From the NCBI GenBank assembly GCA_963971425.1, contig OZ020522.1, positions 4,252,168 through 4,316,167 on the forward strand: DNA of 64,000 bases. The letters run 5' to 3'. This document shows, piece after piece, positions 25,054 through 36,632 of the stretch (its first letter is position 1; each line of letters opens with the position of its first letter). This DNA comes from Bryoerythrophyllum caledonicum. Taxonomy: Eukaryota > Streptophyta > Bryopsida > Pottiales > Pottiaceae. The notes beneath the pieces are model-generated. The model did not search any database, had not been told where the DNA came from, and was given only the letters and a program-made list of their open reading frames with translations. The position numbers and the translations under genes are program-made.

Positions 25054-25941
25054 TTAACCCTAAAAGGACCATGACAATTTCACACCAAAAACACTTAAAA
25101 TTTGTTGATTCTAGTGCAACGAGCAAGGAAGGAAACAAAACTTTATATTTGTAGTTTTGATTGTAGGATCAAATGAAGACTCAGAAAGTAACATACTCAC
25201 AAAATTTCATACACTTTGACGGCACGGATTGAAAGATTAGTGTTTAAAGTCAAGCATGTAGTTTATTTCCTTTCCTTTGTTGAGTGAATCAAAAGACTTT
25301 GACTTTACTTGGTATCAAATTTTTGAACTACACAAGGTCTAAATATTCGACCATTGTGTTGAGCATGATGTTAGTTCCATATACACCAATTTTTAGAGGT
25401 AGAGAAGGGGTGTAGTATATTCAAAACAAGTGTGCAAGGAGTGAACAAATTGTCAATTCACGTTTTATTTTAATATGTTTTAGAATGACCATCCAAACCA
25501 CAAATAAGAAGGTTCTCACCACATATTGGTGTTGAAAAAATAAAAAGTGAAAAATATAAAGATCTCTAGGTTTTATATAGAAAGGATGAAGTTTCTTTAC
25601 TCGCTTTCCCAAAATGTGTTAATAATCAATTTTACACCAAAGACAAGAATTTTTTTGACATCTTCAAAGAAGACAATATTCTCTATATGTATGAAAAATC
25701 TCAATGTCAATAGAAGCTTCTAGAAAAATTATGGAGCTGCCTAGAGTCCCCATTTCTAACTGTGAGTGGTACTAACTTTCAAACCATGAATCCAAAGAAA
25801 AAAAAACCCCTCCACAAAGCTCTTATCAAAGACAATCTAGTATAAAAATTATTTTATTTTTATTTTTATTTTATGAATTTTAGGAACCTGCCCAAAATCA
25901 AACTCGTCCCTCCGAGGTACACTTGGTCCTTTAGAAATTAA
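25054..25941 (+). mobile_element. TTAA-flanked element, copy 6
   Basis: Starts TTAACCCTAAAAGGACCATG and ends CTTGGTCCTTTAGAAATTAA. The order of internal motifs is the same as in copy 9: ACACCAAAAACACTT, AAGGAAGGAAACAAAAC, GAGGTAGAGAAGGGGTGTAG, GATCTCTAGGTTTTAT and GGAACCTGCCCAAAATC. Confidence 0.8.
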
Positions 25942-26349
25942 CCCTTTAGTGCCGAGCATGACTAGTGAGACCTAGGAGATTCTATGGACGTGATAGATTA
26001 CACAAAACATCAAATATATATCACCACGACACTATTCTACTGCAATCATTGTAGTTTGCATCAATTCTTGTAGCAATGGTCTCATTAGAATCATTGTAAC
26101 TTGGGCTACGTATGTTGTAAAGGATGATTTGGCGTTGGTTTCTTCTATTGACTGCAACGTTGTGTCTTCACCCCCCAGAGATAATGTTTGGGCCTCTCAA
26201 GTACTAAAAGGTTAACCCTGGAATATCCAAACCTAGTTTTGTGGATGATTTTAAATGCATGACAATAGATAAAGACTTGCGATTTTTAATTAATATTTTT
26301 TAAGGATTGTTTGATTGGGATTGATGCCACAATCATAGGCTCTAATGTT
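25942..26349. other. Spacer between TTAA elements
   Basis: No open frame or repeat that I can assign. TTAACCCTGGAATATCC at about 26212 may be a worn end of the family. Confidence 0.35.
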
Positions 26350-26900
26350 CCATGGTTATCCCCTAATGGCCCATTTCACCATGGGGGGACGTTTTCCATT
26401 TTGGGCACATCCCTATGGTCTCAATTTTGATTATGAATTTGTGATTTTTTTAACGTAGATGCGGCACAGTAGTAGTTTTGTGGGAATTTTTTTTTGACAT
26501 CGAACCCTTAAAATGAAAGTTATGCAAAATTGGGGACTCTGGGTAGCTCCAAAAGTTTTGCTAGAAGTTTTTCTTGACCTTAAAAAAAATTCATACATAT
26601 AAAGAATATTACCTTCTTTGAAGGTGTCAAAACATTATTGTCTTGAGTGTAAAAAAACCATCTTAATTCAAGTCAAGCATTTTCACACATTGTTGGGCAA
26701 GAGGGGGAAAAAACTTTTTCATGCATTTTAAATGCTATCATCTTCATATCAGTGTCGTGGATTGCAACAAAAAAATATGGCATGTTCATATAGAAGTCTA
26801 TTTGAAGATCTGACAGTTCAAAGTCCAAAAGTTACTTCAAAATTAGATTCTCTTGCCACTTTTTGAGAGAAATGCCTTGGCCTTTAGAAAGACTTGAAAA
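26350..26900 (-). mobile_element. TTAA-family fragment, copy 7
   Basis: The interior (TTTTGGGCACATCC, GGGGACTCTGGGTAGCTCC, AAAATTCATACATATAAAGAA) matches the reverse complement of the 3' half of the family. The right end CTTGGCCTTTAGAAAG is degraded, and a TTAA pair is not preserved. It directly precedes copy 8. Confidence 0.6.
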
Positions 26901-26935
26901 CTACCACTATTGACCATGGGTTATGGAGAGATGGT

Positions 26936-27885
26936 TTAACCCGGAAAGACCCAACGCATTTTCACACCAAAAACACTTCAAAACTGCTCGTTCTAGTGCA
27001 ATGAGTAATGAGGTAATTAAAACCTTTTATTTCTACATCTAATTGTAGGATTTAAATAGATATTTATTGATTTACGTCCTCACAAAATTTCATAAACTTT
27101 GACCGCACAAATTGAAAGATTATAGTGTTTGAAGTAGAAAAATCCGTTCTTTTTCTTCCCCGCTTTGAGTGGATCAGCAGACTTTGACTACATTTGGTGA
27201 CAAATTTTTGCACTACACAAGGTGTGAAAACATTACCATCATGTTAATCATGATGTTATTTCCTTGTACACCAAGTTTTAGAGGTAGAGAAGGGGCGTAG
27301 TGTATTCAAATCAAATGTGCTAGGAGTGGAGGTTCAAAAACTGCCAATTCACATTTTATTTTTTTGTGAACTAAATATGCTTTATAATGATAATCCAAAT
27401 TTTCAATGAGAAGTTTTACACCACATCTTGTAGTAGAAAAAATAAAATGTAAGAAATATGAAGATCTCTAAGTTTTATAGGGAAAAGAAGATTTTTTGGG
27501 TACCTTGCCGGACAAAGTGTGACAATGTGCTAAAATGTTTGACTTATAGTATTATGCTATTTTCCACTTAAGACAAGAGATTTTTCTTGACAATATGAAA
27601 GGAAATAATATTCTTTTATAGTATTGAAAATCTCATATTCAATAGATTGTTTAAGTAGAAGTTTTTGGAGTTGCCTGTTGTGCCCAATTTCCTCATTTAA
27701 TATTCAAAGCCCAATAACTTTTTCATAAGATGTCGGATTTAGGAAAAATAGGACTCACACGAAGCTTTAGGCAATGTCCATCTACAGTAGAAATTTCAAA
27801 AAGGAATGTTATAAATTGTCACCATAGGAACTTGCCCAAACCTGCAAGAGTTCCTCGAGGGGACTCTTGGGCCTTTAGAGGTTAA
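26936..27885 (+). mobile_element. TTAA-flanked element, copy 8
   Basis: Starts TTAACCCGGAAAGACCCAAC and ends CTTGGGCCTTTAGAGGTTAA. Interior motifs are collinear with copy 6, for example AAAACACTTCAAAACTGCTC and GAGGTAGAGAAGGGGCGTAG. Confidence 0.75.
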
Positions 27886-28775
27886 ATTTGGGACTTTGGA
27901 AAATCAACAAAAAAATATTCATGAATACTACAAAAACAATTGACACTAAATATTAGCATAAACAATTGACACTAAATATTAGCATATTAGAGTTTTCCTG
28001 AACATGCTTTCCAAAGTGGAAAGCCAATATGACAGTGGTGCTAGATACGACAAAATCTTTTTGTACACAATAATCTCATACTCCATTTTCCTGCACCAAT
28101 GAAGTACATGAGTATTCATGGCAATCAATGCTCTTGTGCCCTACCCGATGCAAGCTAAAGCTCCCCCGTAGTACCCCAAGTTCCCAAATAGTTGACCGGT
28201 GATTGCCGCACACCTTTCCCAAGCCATGTCACCATGTGCACATGGTCCCAATCACTAACATAAGACCCTAAAATTTGGGGTGACACGCTACTTTACTTTC
28301 ACGAAAACTCTCTTATCACCAAAATATCACCTTCGCACGACACGATTACTACAAAACACCTTCAATCGGGGATAACAAATACCAATTTTTATTTGGAAAC
28401 AAAATAGGGAAAATAATAAAATACTGCCTCCCCCCAAAGAGAAAAGCAAAAACAGCGCACAGACACATATACACACACACGCAACTCGGCAGTAAAAACT
28501 CATTAGCCGTGTTCCAAACAACTCACTTTGACCAAACCACGGCAAACTTACTTTCTGCAACAACACTCAACATCCTCCAAGAATTCCCCCTGAATGGTTA
28601 TTATTTAATCTGCACCTGAAAAAAAAGTCAACAATTTCATCCGCAGTCTGAACTCTACCGTATTTGTACTTGAAGAGTAGTAGATCATTCGTATGGCAGC
28701 GGACTCAACGAGGACAGCCAAGCTTGGCGGCATCTCACTGGTGGGCCCACATCCTCCTTCCACGCCAATGTAGGC
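27886..28775. other. Intergenic and distal 5' region of the WD40-like gene
   Basis: A 27 bp direct duplication containing ACAATTGACACTAAATATTA occurs at about 27936-27985. A short CA-rich run lies near 28470. I see no gene. Confidence 0.45.
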
Positions 28776-28979
28776 CCCACCACTCACCCTCCCAAAAATC
28801 AAATGAGAGTAGTGACAAATTATGGTCATCCATCCTCCCGATCTCCCGACCATGGACCCCACAACTCATCCCAAAATCCGAATGAAGTCATTCATTCCCC
28901 GACTCTAGCAAAACACCGCCGTAGTCCACTTAGCAGAAAGCAGACGCACACGCCTGCCATGCGGCTAGCTTTCGACCGT

Positions 28980-29194
28980 GGAATCCCGGACTGAGACCCG
29001 GGTGACGAGATGGATTTAGCCCGACGAACTGAAGGGGTTCAAGCTCCAGCTCTGGGTGCCCTCCGTATATGTTGTCGGCCTCAGTTCCATCCTACTATAC
29101 CTCTGTCCAGTGGGCATCACTTTAGCAGTGGAACGAACAGACACTTTATTCACGCCAGCCTCCCTTAGAGACCGGAGTTCTTTTCTTTCTTGTG
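28980..29194 (+). mobile_element. SINE/LINE-tail copy upstream of the WD40-like gene
   Basis: The segment 29090-29190 (TGTCCAGTGGGCATCAC, GTGGAACGAACAGACACTTT, ATTCACGCCAGCCTC, GGAGTTCTTTTCTTTC) is clearly the 3' tail of the LINE at 52196-58064. A box-B-like GGTTCAAGCTCC lies upstream at about 29037, suggesting a SINE rather than a LINE fragment. Similar flanks TGTAGGCCCCACCACT (about 28774) and TGTGGGCCCCACCACT (about 29199) may be the duplication, but the surrounding DNA is itself repetitive. The copy ends about 200 bp before the start codon. Confidence 0.65.
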
Positions 29195-29288
29195 GGCCCC
29201 ACCACTTGTTTCGAGTGGATGTGGGTCCCACCACTCCGTCTAAAAATCAATGGTGGAGGGATGAATGGGTTCATCCATTCTCCGGCTC

Positions 29289-29296
29289 CTACAAAT
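29289..29296 (+). promoter_or_regulatory. Possible TATA-like element of the WD40-like gene
   Basis: TACAAATA lies about 100 bp upstream of the ATG, at a plausible core-promoter distance. No other evidence supports it. Confidence 0.3.
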
Positions 29297-29393
29297 ACTA
29301 GCGCGCTTGGCGGAGTTCGCTTCCGGTTTGTGAAGGTGTTTTTGAGAGAAGAGGAAAGTGTTTGGAGAGGATTTTGTTGTGTTTGTTGCGGCG

Positions 29394-31112
29394 ATGGAGA
29401 ATATGGAGGTGCTGGTGCGCGGGCTGGTGATGCAGAACGCAGGCGCGGCAGCGTCCATGGGGATGGAGTCTTTCGTGAGCTTCCAGGGCGTGCAGCTGCA
29501 GGTGCTGTGGGTGGTGGCGGTGGCCACCATTGTGCTGGCGCTGGTGTCCGTGACGCGCCAAGTGAGCTACGTGAGCATCGGCTGGTCGTGGGGCTCCAAG
29601 CCGGGCCAGGTGCGCGTGCGCGTGCAGTCGTTCTCGTCGCTTATCCTCGAGGACGGCATTGAGATGTTCAGCGCCGAGATTCTGTCGAACTGCCACTCCG
29701 CGGATTCCTGCAGCGAGGACGCGGAGCCTGCGATGTTCATCTTCGAGAATCAGAACCAGAACTGTAGCGCGCTCTGCTTGCCGAAGCAGTCCTCCGCGCC
29801 TCCTGCTGGAAAGGTAAGAATCCATCGCGAGCATCATCGAATCGGTGTTTTTTCTAAATTCGAGGCGGTGTCGAAGAATTGAGCAGCTAGGAGAGGTTTG
29901 TGTGTTTGGAGAGGATCATGTTGCGTGACCGCATTTTCTGCATGTGCAGATTTTGAGGAAGCGGTCGAAGTCGCTTGACTTTCCGAAAACAGAGTCGCTC
30001 CAGCGATCGAAGTCGTTTGATTTGCAGAAAGTAGAGTCGCGGCTTCTGCTGGAGAGTCCGCCGGCCATTGCGACTTCGCGTCCGATTGTGTTACGTGAGG
30101 GGATTGTGTGGGAGGCGGCTCCCGCTGCTTGTGGTGTTGTGGACGGGGAGAATTCTAGGGCGTGGTCTCGTATCGATTCGCCAGTGTGCGCTGATTCTCG
30201 GAAGAGCGCTTGTTGTGAGGCATTTGATCCGCTTCTGAAGCTTAGAATTCGCGATGCTGTTGTGAGTGATTGCACGAGGTCTTTCTCTTCCGTCAGGGAT
30301 GTGTCGTTTCCGTTGGCGCCAGTTGCGGTGCGAGATGGCGGCATCGCGGCGCTCAGAGACGGTGTTGTTAGGCTTTGGGATAGTGAAACGAGGCGCTTGA
30401 GGAAGAGCGTGCTTCTTCCGACGGGAGGTGATAATAGCGCGGTTACTGCTTTTGATGTCCACTGGGAGTTGGAAGCTGTGGTTATGGCGAGGAAGGGCGG
30501 GTTGCTGTCCCTTGTGGACCTGGAATCGGGAGCGTATCGGAGCGTTTTCGAATCACAGCAGTCTGTTGTGCAAGCCGTCCGCTTCGGTAGCAGTCCTTTC
30601 TCGAAGACGATGCTCATTGGTAAGTTCGCAATGTCCTTCAGCATCTCTCTTTGCATTCTGTTGCCATAGACGCTCATGCTCTGTTGTTCGCTTCTGATTC
30701 AGGAGGACCATCGCCTGCGGATCCTGGCTGCTTTGCTGCAATTTGGGACAGCAGATCAAGCAGGAGAGATCTCACCGTAGACCTTGCTTCCTCAAGCGCC
30801 ATCCACGGTATTCTTTCACGAGGTGTGGAGCTTCATGTCGGAGACGAAGCCGGATCCCTCGCTGTGCATGACATGAGAATGCTCGGCGGTCCCACACTGG
30901 CTAGAGTGCCGTGTGAGGGGAAGGTTTCCGGTGCTCCAGAAGACAGGTGGTGGGAGAACGACGCCACTTTGGAGGAGGCGGATGACGTCGACGACGATGA
31001 CTTCATGGATTGCCGAGTGGCTGAGGAGACGAAGCGTGGGGCTACTACTTCCATGACCACCTTGGTCACTGTCATGAGCCGAAGCTTCTCCTCAAAGTCA
31101 CCGACAACGTGA
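29394..31112 (+). CDS. Membrane-anchored WD40-like protein, three exons
   Basis: Exons 29394-29813, 29950-30619 and 30703-31112 join in phase at GTAAGA/TGCAG and GTAAGT/TTCAG sites to give 499 aa. The start is the ATG of MENMEVLVRG. One hydrophobic span (about residues 33-53, LQVLWVVAVATIVLALVSV) predicts a single N-terminal membrane anchor. A basic Ser-rich segment holds two copies of RSKS(L/F)DF near residues 143-160. The second half has WD-type strands: VVRLWDSETRR near 279, FAAIWDSRSSRR near 375 and a degenerate GDEAGSLAVHDMR near 410. An acidic run, EADDVDDDDFMD, lies near the C-terminus. I do not recognise the family with certainty; the WD-like half recalls plant BTB/WD40 proteins, but no BTB domain is present. 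Function is unknown. Coding DNA is strikingly more G+C-rich than its surroundings, especially exon 1. Confidence 0.8.
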
Positions 31113-32298
31113 AGGAACCCTGAATTGACCGAACTCTCAATTCCTTATTCATGTAAGCAAACCCTCCACCGCGAAAAAGAAGCCATCACCGTCACTTTCT
31201 AGCTTGCGCGACTGGTGTGCACCTTGCACACTCAAAGTCTTTACTATCTCATCACCAATGTGTACAGATGGCATTGATTGATTGCTTCACATCAGTACTG
31301 TATTGGTTTTTCGGACTTAGACTTTTGCAGGCCCTCGTCGATCCTCGCAGCGGCCTCATCGGTGTAAGCCGGAGCTGCTGACGACGGAGGATGTTTGGAG
31401 CTTGTTTGCCATTTTTTGCTTTGAAGTCTCGGATTTCCCCAGGAGAATAGAGAGGATCAAATGTACAGAAAAATATTCATTTCTTACTTTGATGTGTACA
31501 TATATATATGTCCCCAGCGCGCTGGAAGATGAATGTCTTCCAGCGAGTTAAGCCAGCTTGAGTGTTGATTTCTTCGTTTTTTCTTACGCTGAGAAGCGGC
31601 TGCGTCTCGATGAGTGTGCTGAAGAGCAGCACTTTCTCAACCGTTACTGATGTGTGTCGGAGCTTTTTATACGGCATCTGGATATAATAATACAATAATG
31701 TGTAAAGCAGTAGCATGTTGGGACCCACTTCTAACATGAGCTTTCACTTCATCGAATTGTTCTCCGAATTGTTCCGCAGGTGGGACCTCCAATTGAGCGC
31801 ACATGAGATTTGTAAGTGCATACGTGATTACTCCTTGATTTTGAATGGACTGTTGAAAAATGGTGCTACAATCTAACTGGTTTGTCTCAATTTCTTGATG
31901 ATGGTAACTTGCAACCGCTGATGTTATTGGTGTCTGAAGATGTGTTTCTTGTGCCATTCATTAATTTGTTTGAGTGGCAACCAAGCTTCCCTGACTAGGA
32001 CCACTAATCTAATGCCACTGGCACTAATGATGGTATTGGTGGCGAAAGGTCAGAAAAGATTTGTCCAGACTGGAATTTTCCCTTTTCAAAGATGGAAGAT
32101 GCTGAAAGGAGGCAGGCGAGCCGCTCGCCTCTTCAAAGGTTCGACACATTTTCCAAATATGAGAAGCAACTCCGATGACTTAGCAGCCAGTCCTTTACTT
32201 TTGGTTAAGCCTCTGTCATCACATTAACTGTGGATTCTATCAAATCATCTCTCCTTGTGTTCAACTTTAACTATAGATGACCTACATTAAAAACTGAA
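31113..32298. other. 3' flank of the WD40-like gene, no further gene
   Basis: The first several hundred bases keep a higher G+C content than the spacer and probably include the 3' untranslated region, possibly with a spliced part. The small frames at 31667-31957 (minus) and 31940-32227 (plus) are unrecognised. Confidence 0.45.
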
Positions 32299-33032
32299 TT
32301 AACCCCTGAAGGACAGAGCCTATGACTGTGGCATCAATCCCAATTTCCATTCCATTGTGTGCTCTATTTCTTCATCAAATAGAGGTGGAAATTTTACTAG
32401 TTTATTTTTAACAAATGAAATCACATGTCTTGCTTGTGTCACAAAAAAGGTAATTTTTTTTAGTGAAAGTTTATAATTATAGTGACTTTCCAAAGAAAGA
32501 GTGAAGAAAATTCATGTCAAGTACATTGTATGCCTTAGAATTCTGAAAATTTCACCAGAGGTGTACATTACAGTGCCAAAACCTGGGGTTTAGATGAAAC
32601 TTCCTTGTTCAGCTAAAATTAGTAAATAGGTCGACCACAGTATAGGCCCAAAGTTCAAACTGCAATAGCTTATTCAATTTTATGTGTTTTACAAAAAAAT
32701 AATTTGGAATGGGAACTAGACTTCATAAGCTTGGTTTCATTAGTTGGATACAAATTCAAAAAATATCATTTCAATGACTCAAAGTCAAGTTTAGAGCAAA
32801 AGCTAGAAGTTTCTAAAATACACTACATTGAGATCCATGTCACAAAGATTTTCTTCTCTAGATAAAACATGACTACCCCAATGAAGCAAGTTTCATCATC
32901 ATCTATTACCTACACGTTCGATCAACTCTTTAACAAAAAAAATGGATGAAACAAAATCATTCACTCTGATCATCTTCTTTGAAATGTCATCCAAGAAGCC
33001 AATTTTTGGCTCCTTTGACGTTCCAGGGTTAA
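32299..33032. mobile_element. TTAA-flanked element, copy 10 (divergent)
   Basis: Starts TTAACCCCTGAAGGACAG and ends TTTGACGTTCCAGGGTTAA. Only the termini resemble the family; the interior is too divergent for me to align, so this may be a separate subfamily. Confidence 0.5.
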
Positions 33033-33584
33033 TCATGCCGCACTCGTGTCACCATCACAGAGGAGAATGTTGATTGCCTAACCAATGTTGTGGTTGTACT
33101 CATATAAAGAGCACCTCCACCAATGTTGAAAAATCGGTGGATGACGTGGGTGGGGTCCCATTAGCCTTCCATAGGGAGCAGGAGAGCTTATTGGGCGAGG
33201 TGTCGGCCTACCTTCGTGCATTCCGCTACTATGTGGGCAATGGGCTGGGGTTGGCCGCCTAGTCTATGCCCATTGACTGCTTCTTAAAAAAAATCTCTCT
33301 TCCAACTAGATGAATAGATGGCAATAAAACTTGCAGTTGTGGTGGCTAGTACTAGTGGGGCAAGTTGTGGGCTCATTAGCCCGCCTTCTAATTTTATCTC
33401 TGGCCCACCATGACCACGGGCGGGTAGGGGTAAGTTGTAAGGTAACCTAAGCCCATCACCGCCATCTTCCTATTAGTGCCACTCAACAGATGGTCCCATT
33501 TCCACCCTATTTCCGCCTTATCTCCGCCGCATTTTTCCCCATTTCCACTCATTCACTCTTTCGCACTTCTAAATTAAGGCTTGT
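33033..33584. other. Intergenic, no supported gene
   Basis: A 62-codon plus-strand frame at 33074-33262 has no recognised motif. The base composition is G+C-rich compared with the neighbours. Confidence 0.35.
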
Positions 33585-33770
33585 TATGGGTTAAAACCCC
33601 TTACTTATGGTCGGTGCTAATGGGGGTACCTAGTGGCAGAAATAGGTTAAATATGATAATTACTTCAAAAATTCATAACTAATTCACATTTTAAAATTAA
33701 AAATGAAATCACTTAGGATGAAATTGTAATACTCAGTACTATCATTGAATGATTTTTTTAATTACTATGC
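33585..33770 (+). repeat. Dispersed repeat R, copy 1
   Basis: CCCTTACTT-TGGTCG, GGGGGTACCTA, ATTCATAACTAATTCA and AAATCACTT occur in the same order as at 42240-42430 and 60930-61150. I do not know its class. Confidence 0.6.
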
Positions 33771-36632
33771 ATCCCCGCCAAATATGCACATTGCTTATTG
33801 TGGCGGTCATAGGCTGGATTATCATATTAGTTGTATCAACAGTGGGGCAGCCAATCAAGAAAGCAAGAAGAAAGACAAGGGCCCTACTAGAAATACAATA
33901 AAATATGGACTTCTTTGATTTACTCCTTGTGCTCAGCTTTTGTTGAAGGTGAAATATAGTAGAAATAGCACCATTGGAAGAATTCAACTGTGTCCAAAAT
34001 TCTCTACCATTACCATAGAGAACACATATTAAGCTAATGTATCTGATGTTGCCCAAATTAGAGTATAAAGATGAACCTTAATATTTATTTCAAGTTGTAC
34101 CAAGGTTCAAAATACAATAATAGAAAAGCAAACTGGTAAGGAAGTGGGGAGACTCAACTTAAGAAATATAAGTCCTTAGCAAAATTTATGTAGAGGTCAT
34201 TTATGATGGAGGTTTCAAATGAAATGTCAAAAGACACCATCATTGACCTAAAAGTCCAATGACACTAATACTAAATATAGTTATTATTCAAAGCTAGAAC
34301 CTAGGTCTTTATGTGACTTCATAACCTCCAACAATTATAACTCTTTATATGTTACATGTCGGTAGCAAATTAACCATAACATAGATAGTGTTATAACATA
34401 TAACATTTATGAAACTTGATCTTAATAATTAGTAACATTTATCTTTGAATCCATTGGGGGAGTTTTCATCCATCATGCTAATTTTCATCCAAAATAGTCA
34501 CCATAAACCTAAGTTTACCTGGCAAGTTTTACTGCCATGCACTACATTTTACTATCCCTACTCCTATTTACTACGCCATAATTTCTCCAATTTTTCCAAC
34601 TTTAAAATTCATAAAAGTAAAATCAATGAAGTAGGGATCGATACATGTCATAACACTTATCAACATATAGCACTTGATAGTGTAAATTTTTAGAGAGCAT
34701 AATTTCCACAACATATATGAGATTCTTACACTTGAAGAAGTAATATATAAAGAGGTCTCTTTGTAGTCCGTATCTAACATAGAAACCAATTCCCACACAC
34801 CCTCCAACGTGCCAAACCTCACATCCTTCTTCTTGTATAACTTTGCGGATATGTCTACTAATTGGTATTTTATACTCATGAAAAATGATTTTTGTCACAA
34901 ACTTTTGTTTAAATTAGTCTTTAAGGAAATTTCCATTGTAATGCAATTCATAATCTTTCATACCACATGAAAAGACTTCCGACTTTTTCAATATTCCTAA
35001 GAATGTTACATGGTTTACAAAAATGCCATAAATGACTTTTTCACAAATATCTATAATGCTAAATTCACAAAGCAAAAATATTGCACATAATGGCGTTCCC
35101 AGTATTATCGCAAGACAACTATTCACATCATCATCTTAGGTGGTTGACATCAACATGGCTAGCATCATAATCCCTAAAATTCCTTTGAATATTCTGCCCT
35201 AAATTACTTCAAAATTGATCATTATTGGTGAAGATTAAAAAAAAATTTAAAAAATCTTTATTTCCATCTTCTACCACAAGATATTAATCTATATAGCTAA
35301 AAATTACAAGCGCGCACATTTCATAAATTTTAATTGCATGGATTGAAAAGATTATAGAATTTGAAGCAAAAATAAATAAAATCTTCTTCTAGACGTTAAT
35401 TTAAATAGATCAATATAGTGTGACTTCACTTGTTTTGCACTACAAAAGTTCTAGATCTTATAAAGCTACAATGCACGTGATGTTAATTCCTTAAACACCA
35501 ATTTTGAAGGTAGTGAAGAAGTGTAGTATAAAAAAAAGTAAAGCAATGAAGAGATTCAAAAGTCACGAGTCCACATTGTGATATTTAATTGATTCATTTT
35601 GGTGTAAATAGAAATTGAATTGGTCAAAACTAAGGCTCATGCTTCTTCATAAAGCAAAAACAATTAAGTGAGAAAAATGAAGATCTCTAATTTTTACAAG
35701 GAAATGAAATTCTTTTGTGCACCTTGCATGAAAAAGGTGAGGTTTTTTTGCCTTGTCTTAGGAGGCTATCATTTGACAATCTCAAATAATATATTGTTAC
35801 TTACTCATATTAAAAATCTCATATATTATAGAGCGTCGTAGCAAGAGTTTTTGAAGTTTCCCAAAGCACCCCCTGTCGTGTAAATAAACATGTTCCATAC
35901 AACAGTGTGCCATAACCAACACCAAATATACAAACCAACACACACAAAAGTGTACACGTTACACACCCTCAAAATGTTAAGAATTGTAAATTATAATTTG
36001 CAACCATGAAAACATGCCAAAGATTTCTGAAAGCCCACCTCAAGACTTTTGGTCTTTGGGAAACTGATACCATATTCCTAAAAATGTGACACTCTCAAAT
36101 AGTGTGTTATGATTTGTGTTTGGTTTCATATATCTTTACTAACAACTAGGAGTCGACAATCCATCAACAATCATCTCATATTGTATATCAATGGGAAGTT
36201 ATCAACAAAAGTGCACATTCAAACCATGTTTGTAATCATATATGAGCTCTCTTGCAAAATTCTATTGATTGGTAGAGTAATACACTCTCCAAAATTTACA
36301 AATCTCACCACTAATATACAAATATTCCTCCCATCAACCATTGAATATTGTGCAAATTTTCTACAAATTTTCTCATAGAGTAAACTCAACTTTGCAAGAT
36401 CAAATACTAAAAATAAACATCACAAACACCTCAAAAAAAACTAGAAATCATGGTGGTTTAGTCACCATTCCAGGGATTTCACCTTATTATTTCACTAACA
36501 TACAGTTTCTCAATTATTTCCTCACTCCAGTCAAATGTGCAACATTGCCATGTCATCTTAAACTCAATGAGCAGAATGACAACCAATAACTAAAACATCA
36601 CAAAAGGCCATTTTACAGGCTGCATTTCCTGA
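33771..36632. other. A+T-rich intergenic DNA with a worn TTAA-family fragment
   Basis: About 35170-35875 retains interior motifs of the TTAA family (GAAGGTAGTGAAGAAGTGTAGTAT, GAAGATCTCTAATTTTTAC and TTTTGAAGTTTCCC) but no terminal repeats. No open frame has recognisable content. The 3' untranslated region of the IQD gene should lie just below 36633. Confidence 0.45.

Noticed and set aside
29298-29837. Minus-strand open frame of 179 codons, His/Arg-rich
   Set aside because: It is the antisense of the G+C-rich first exon of the WD40-like gene and has no splice or motif support.
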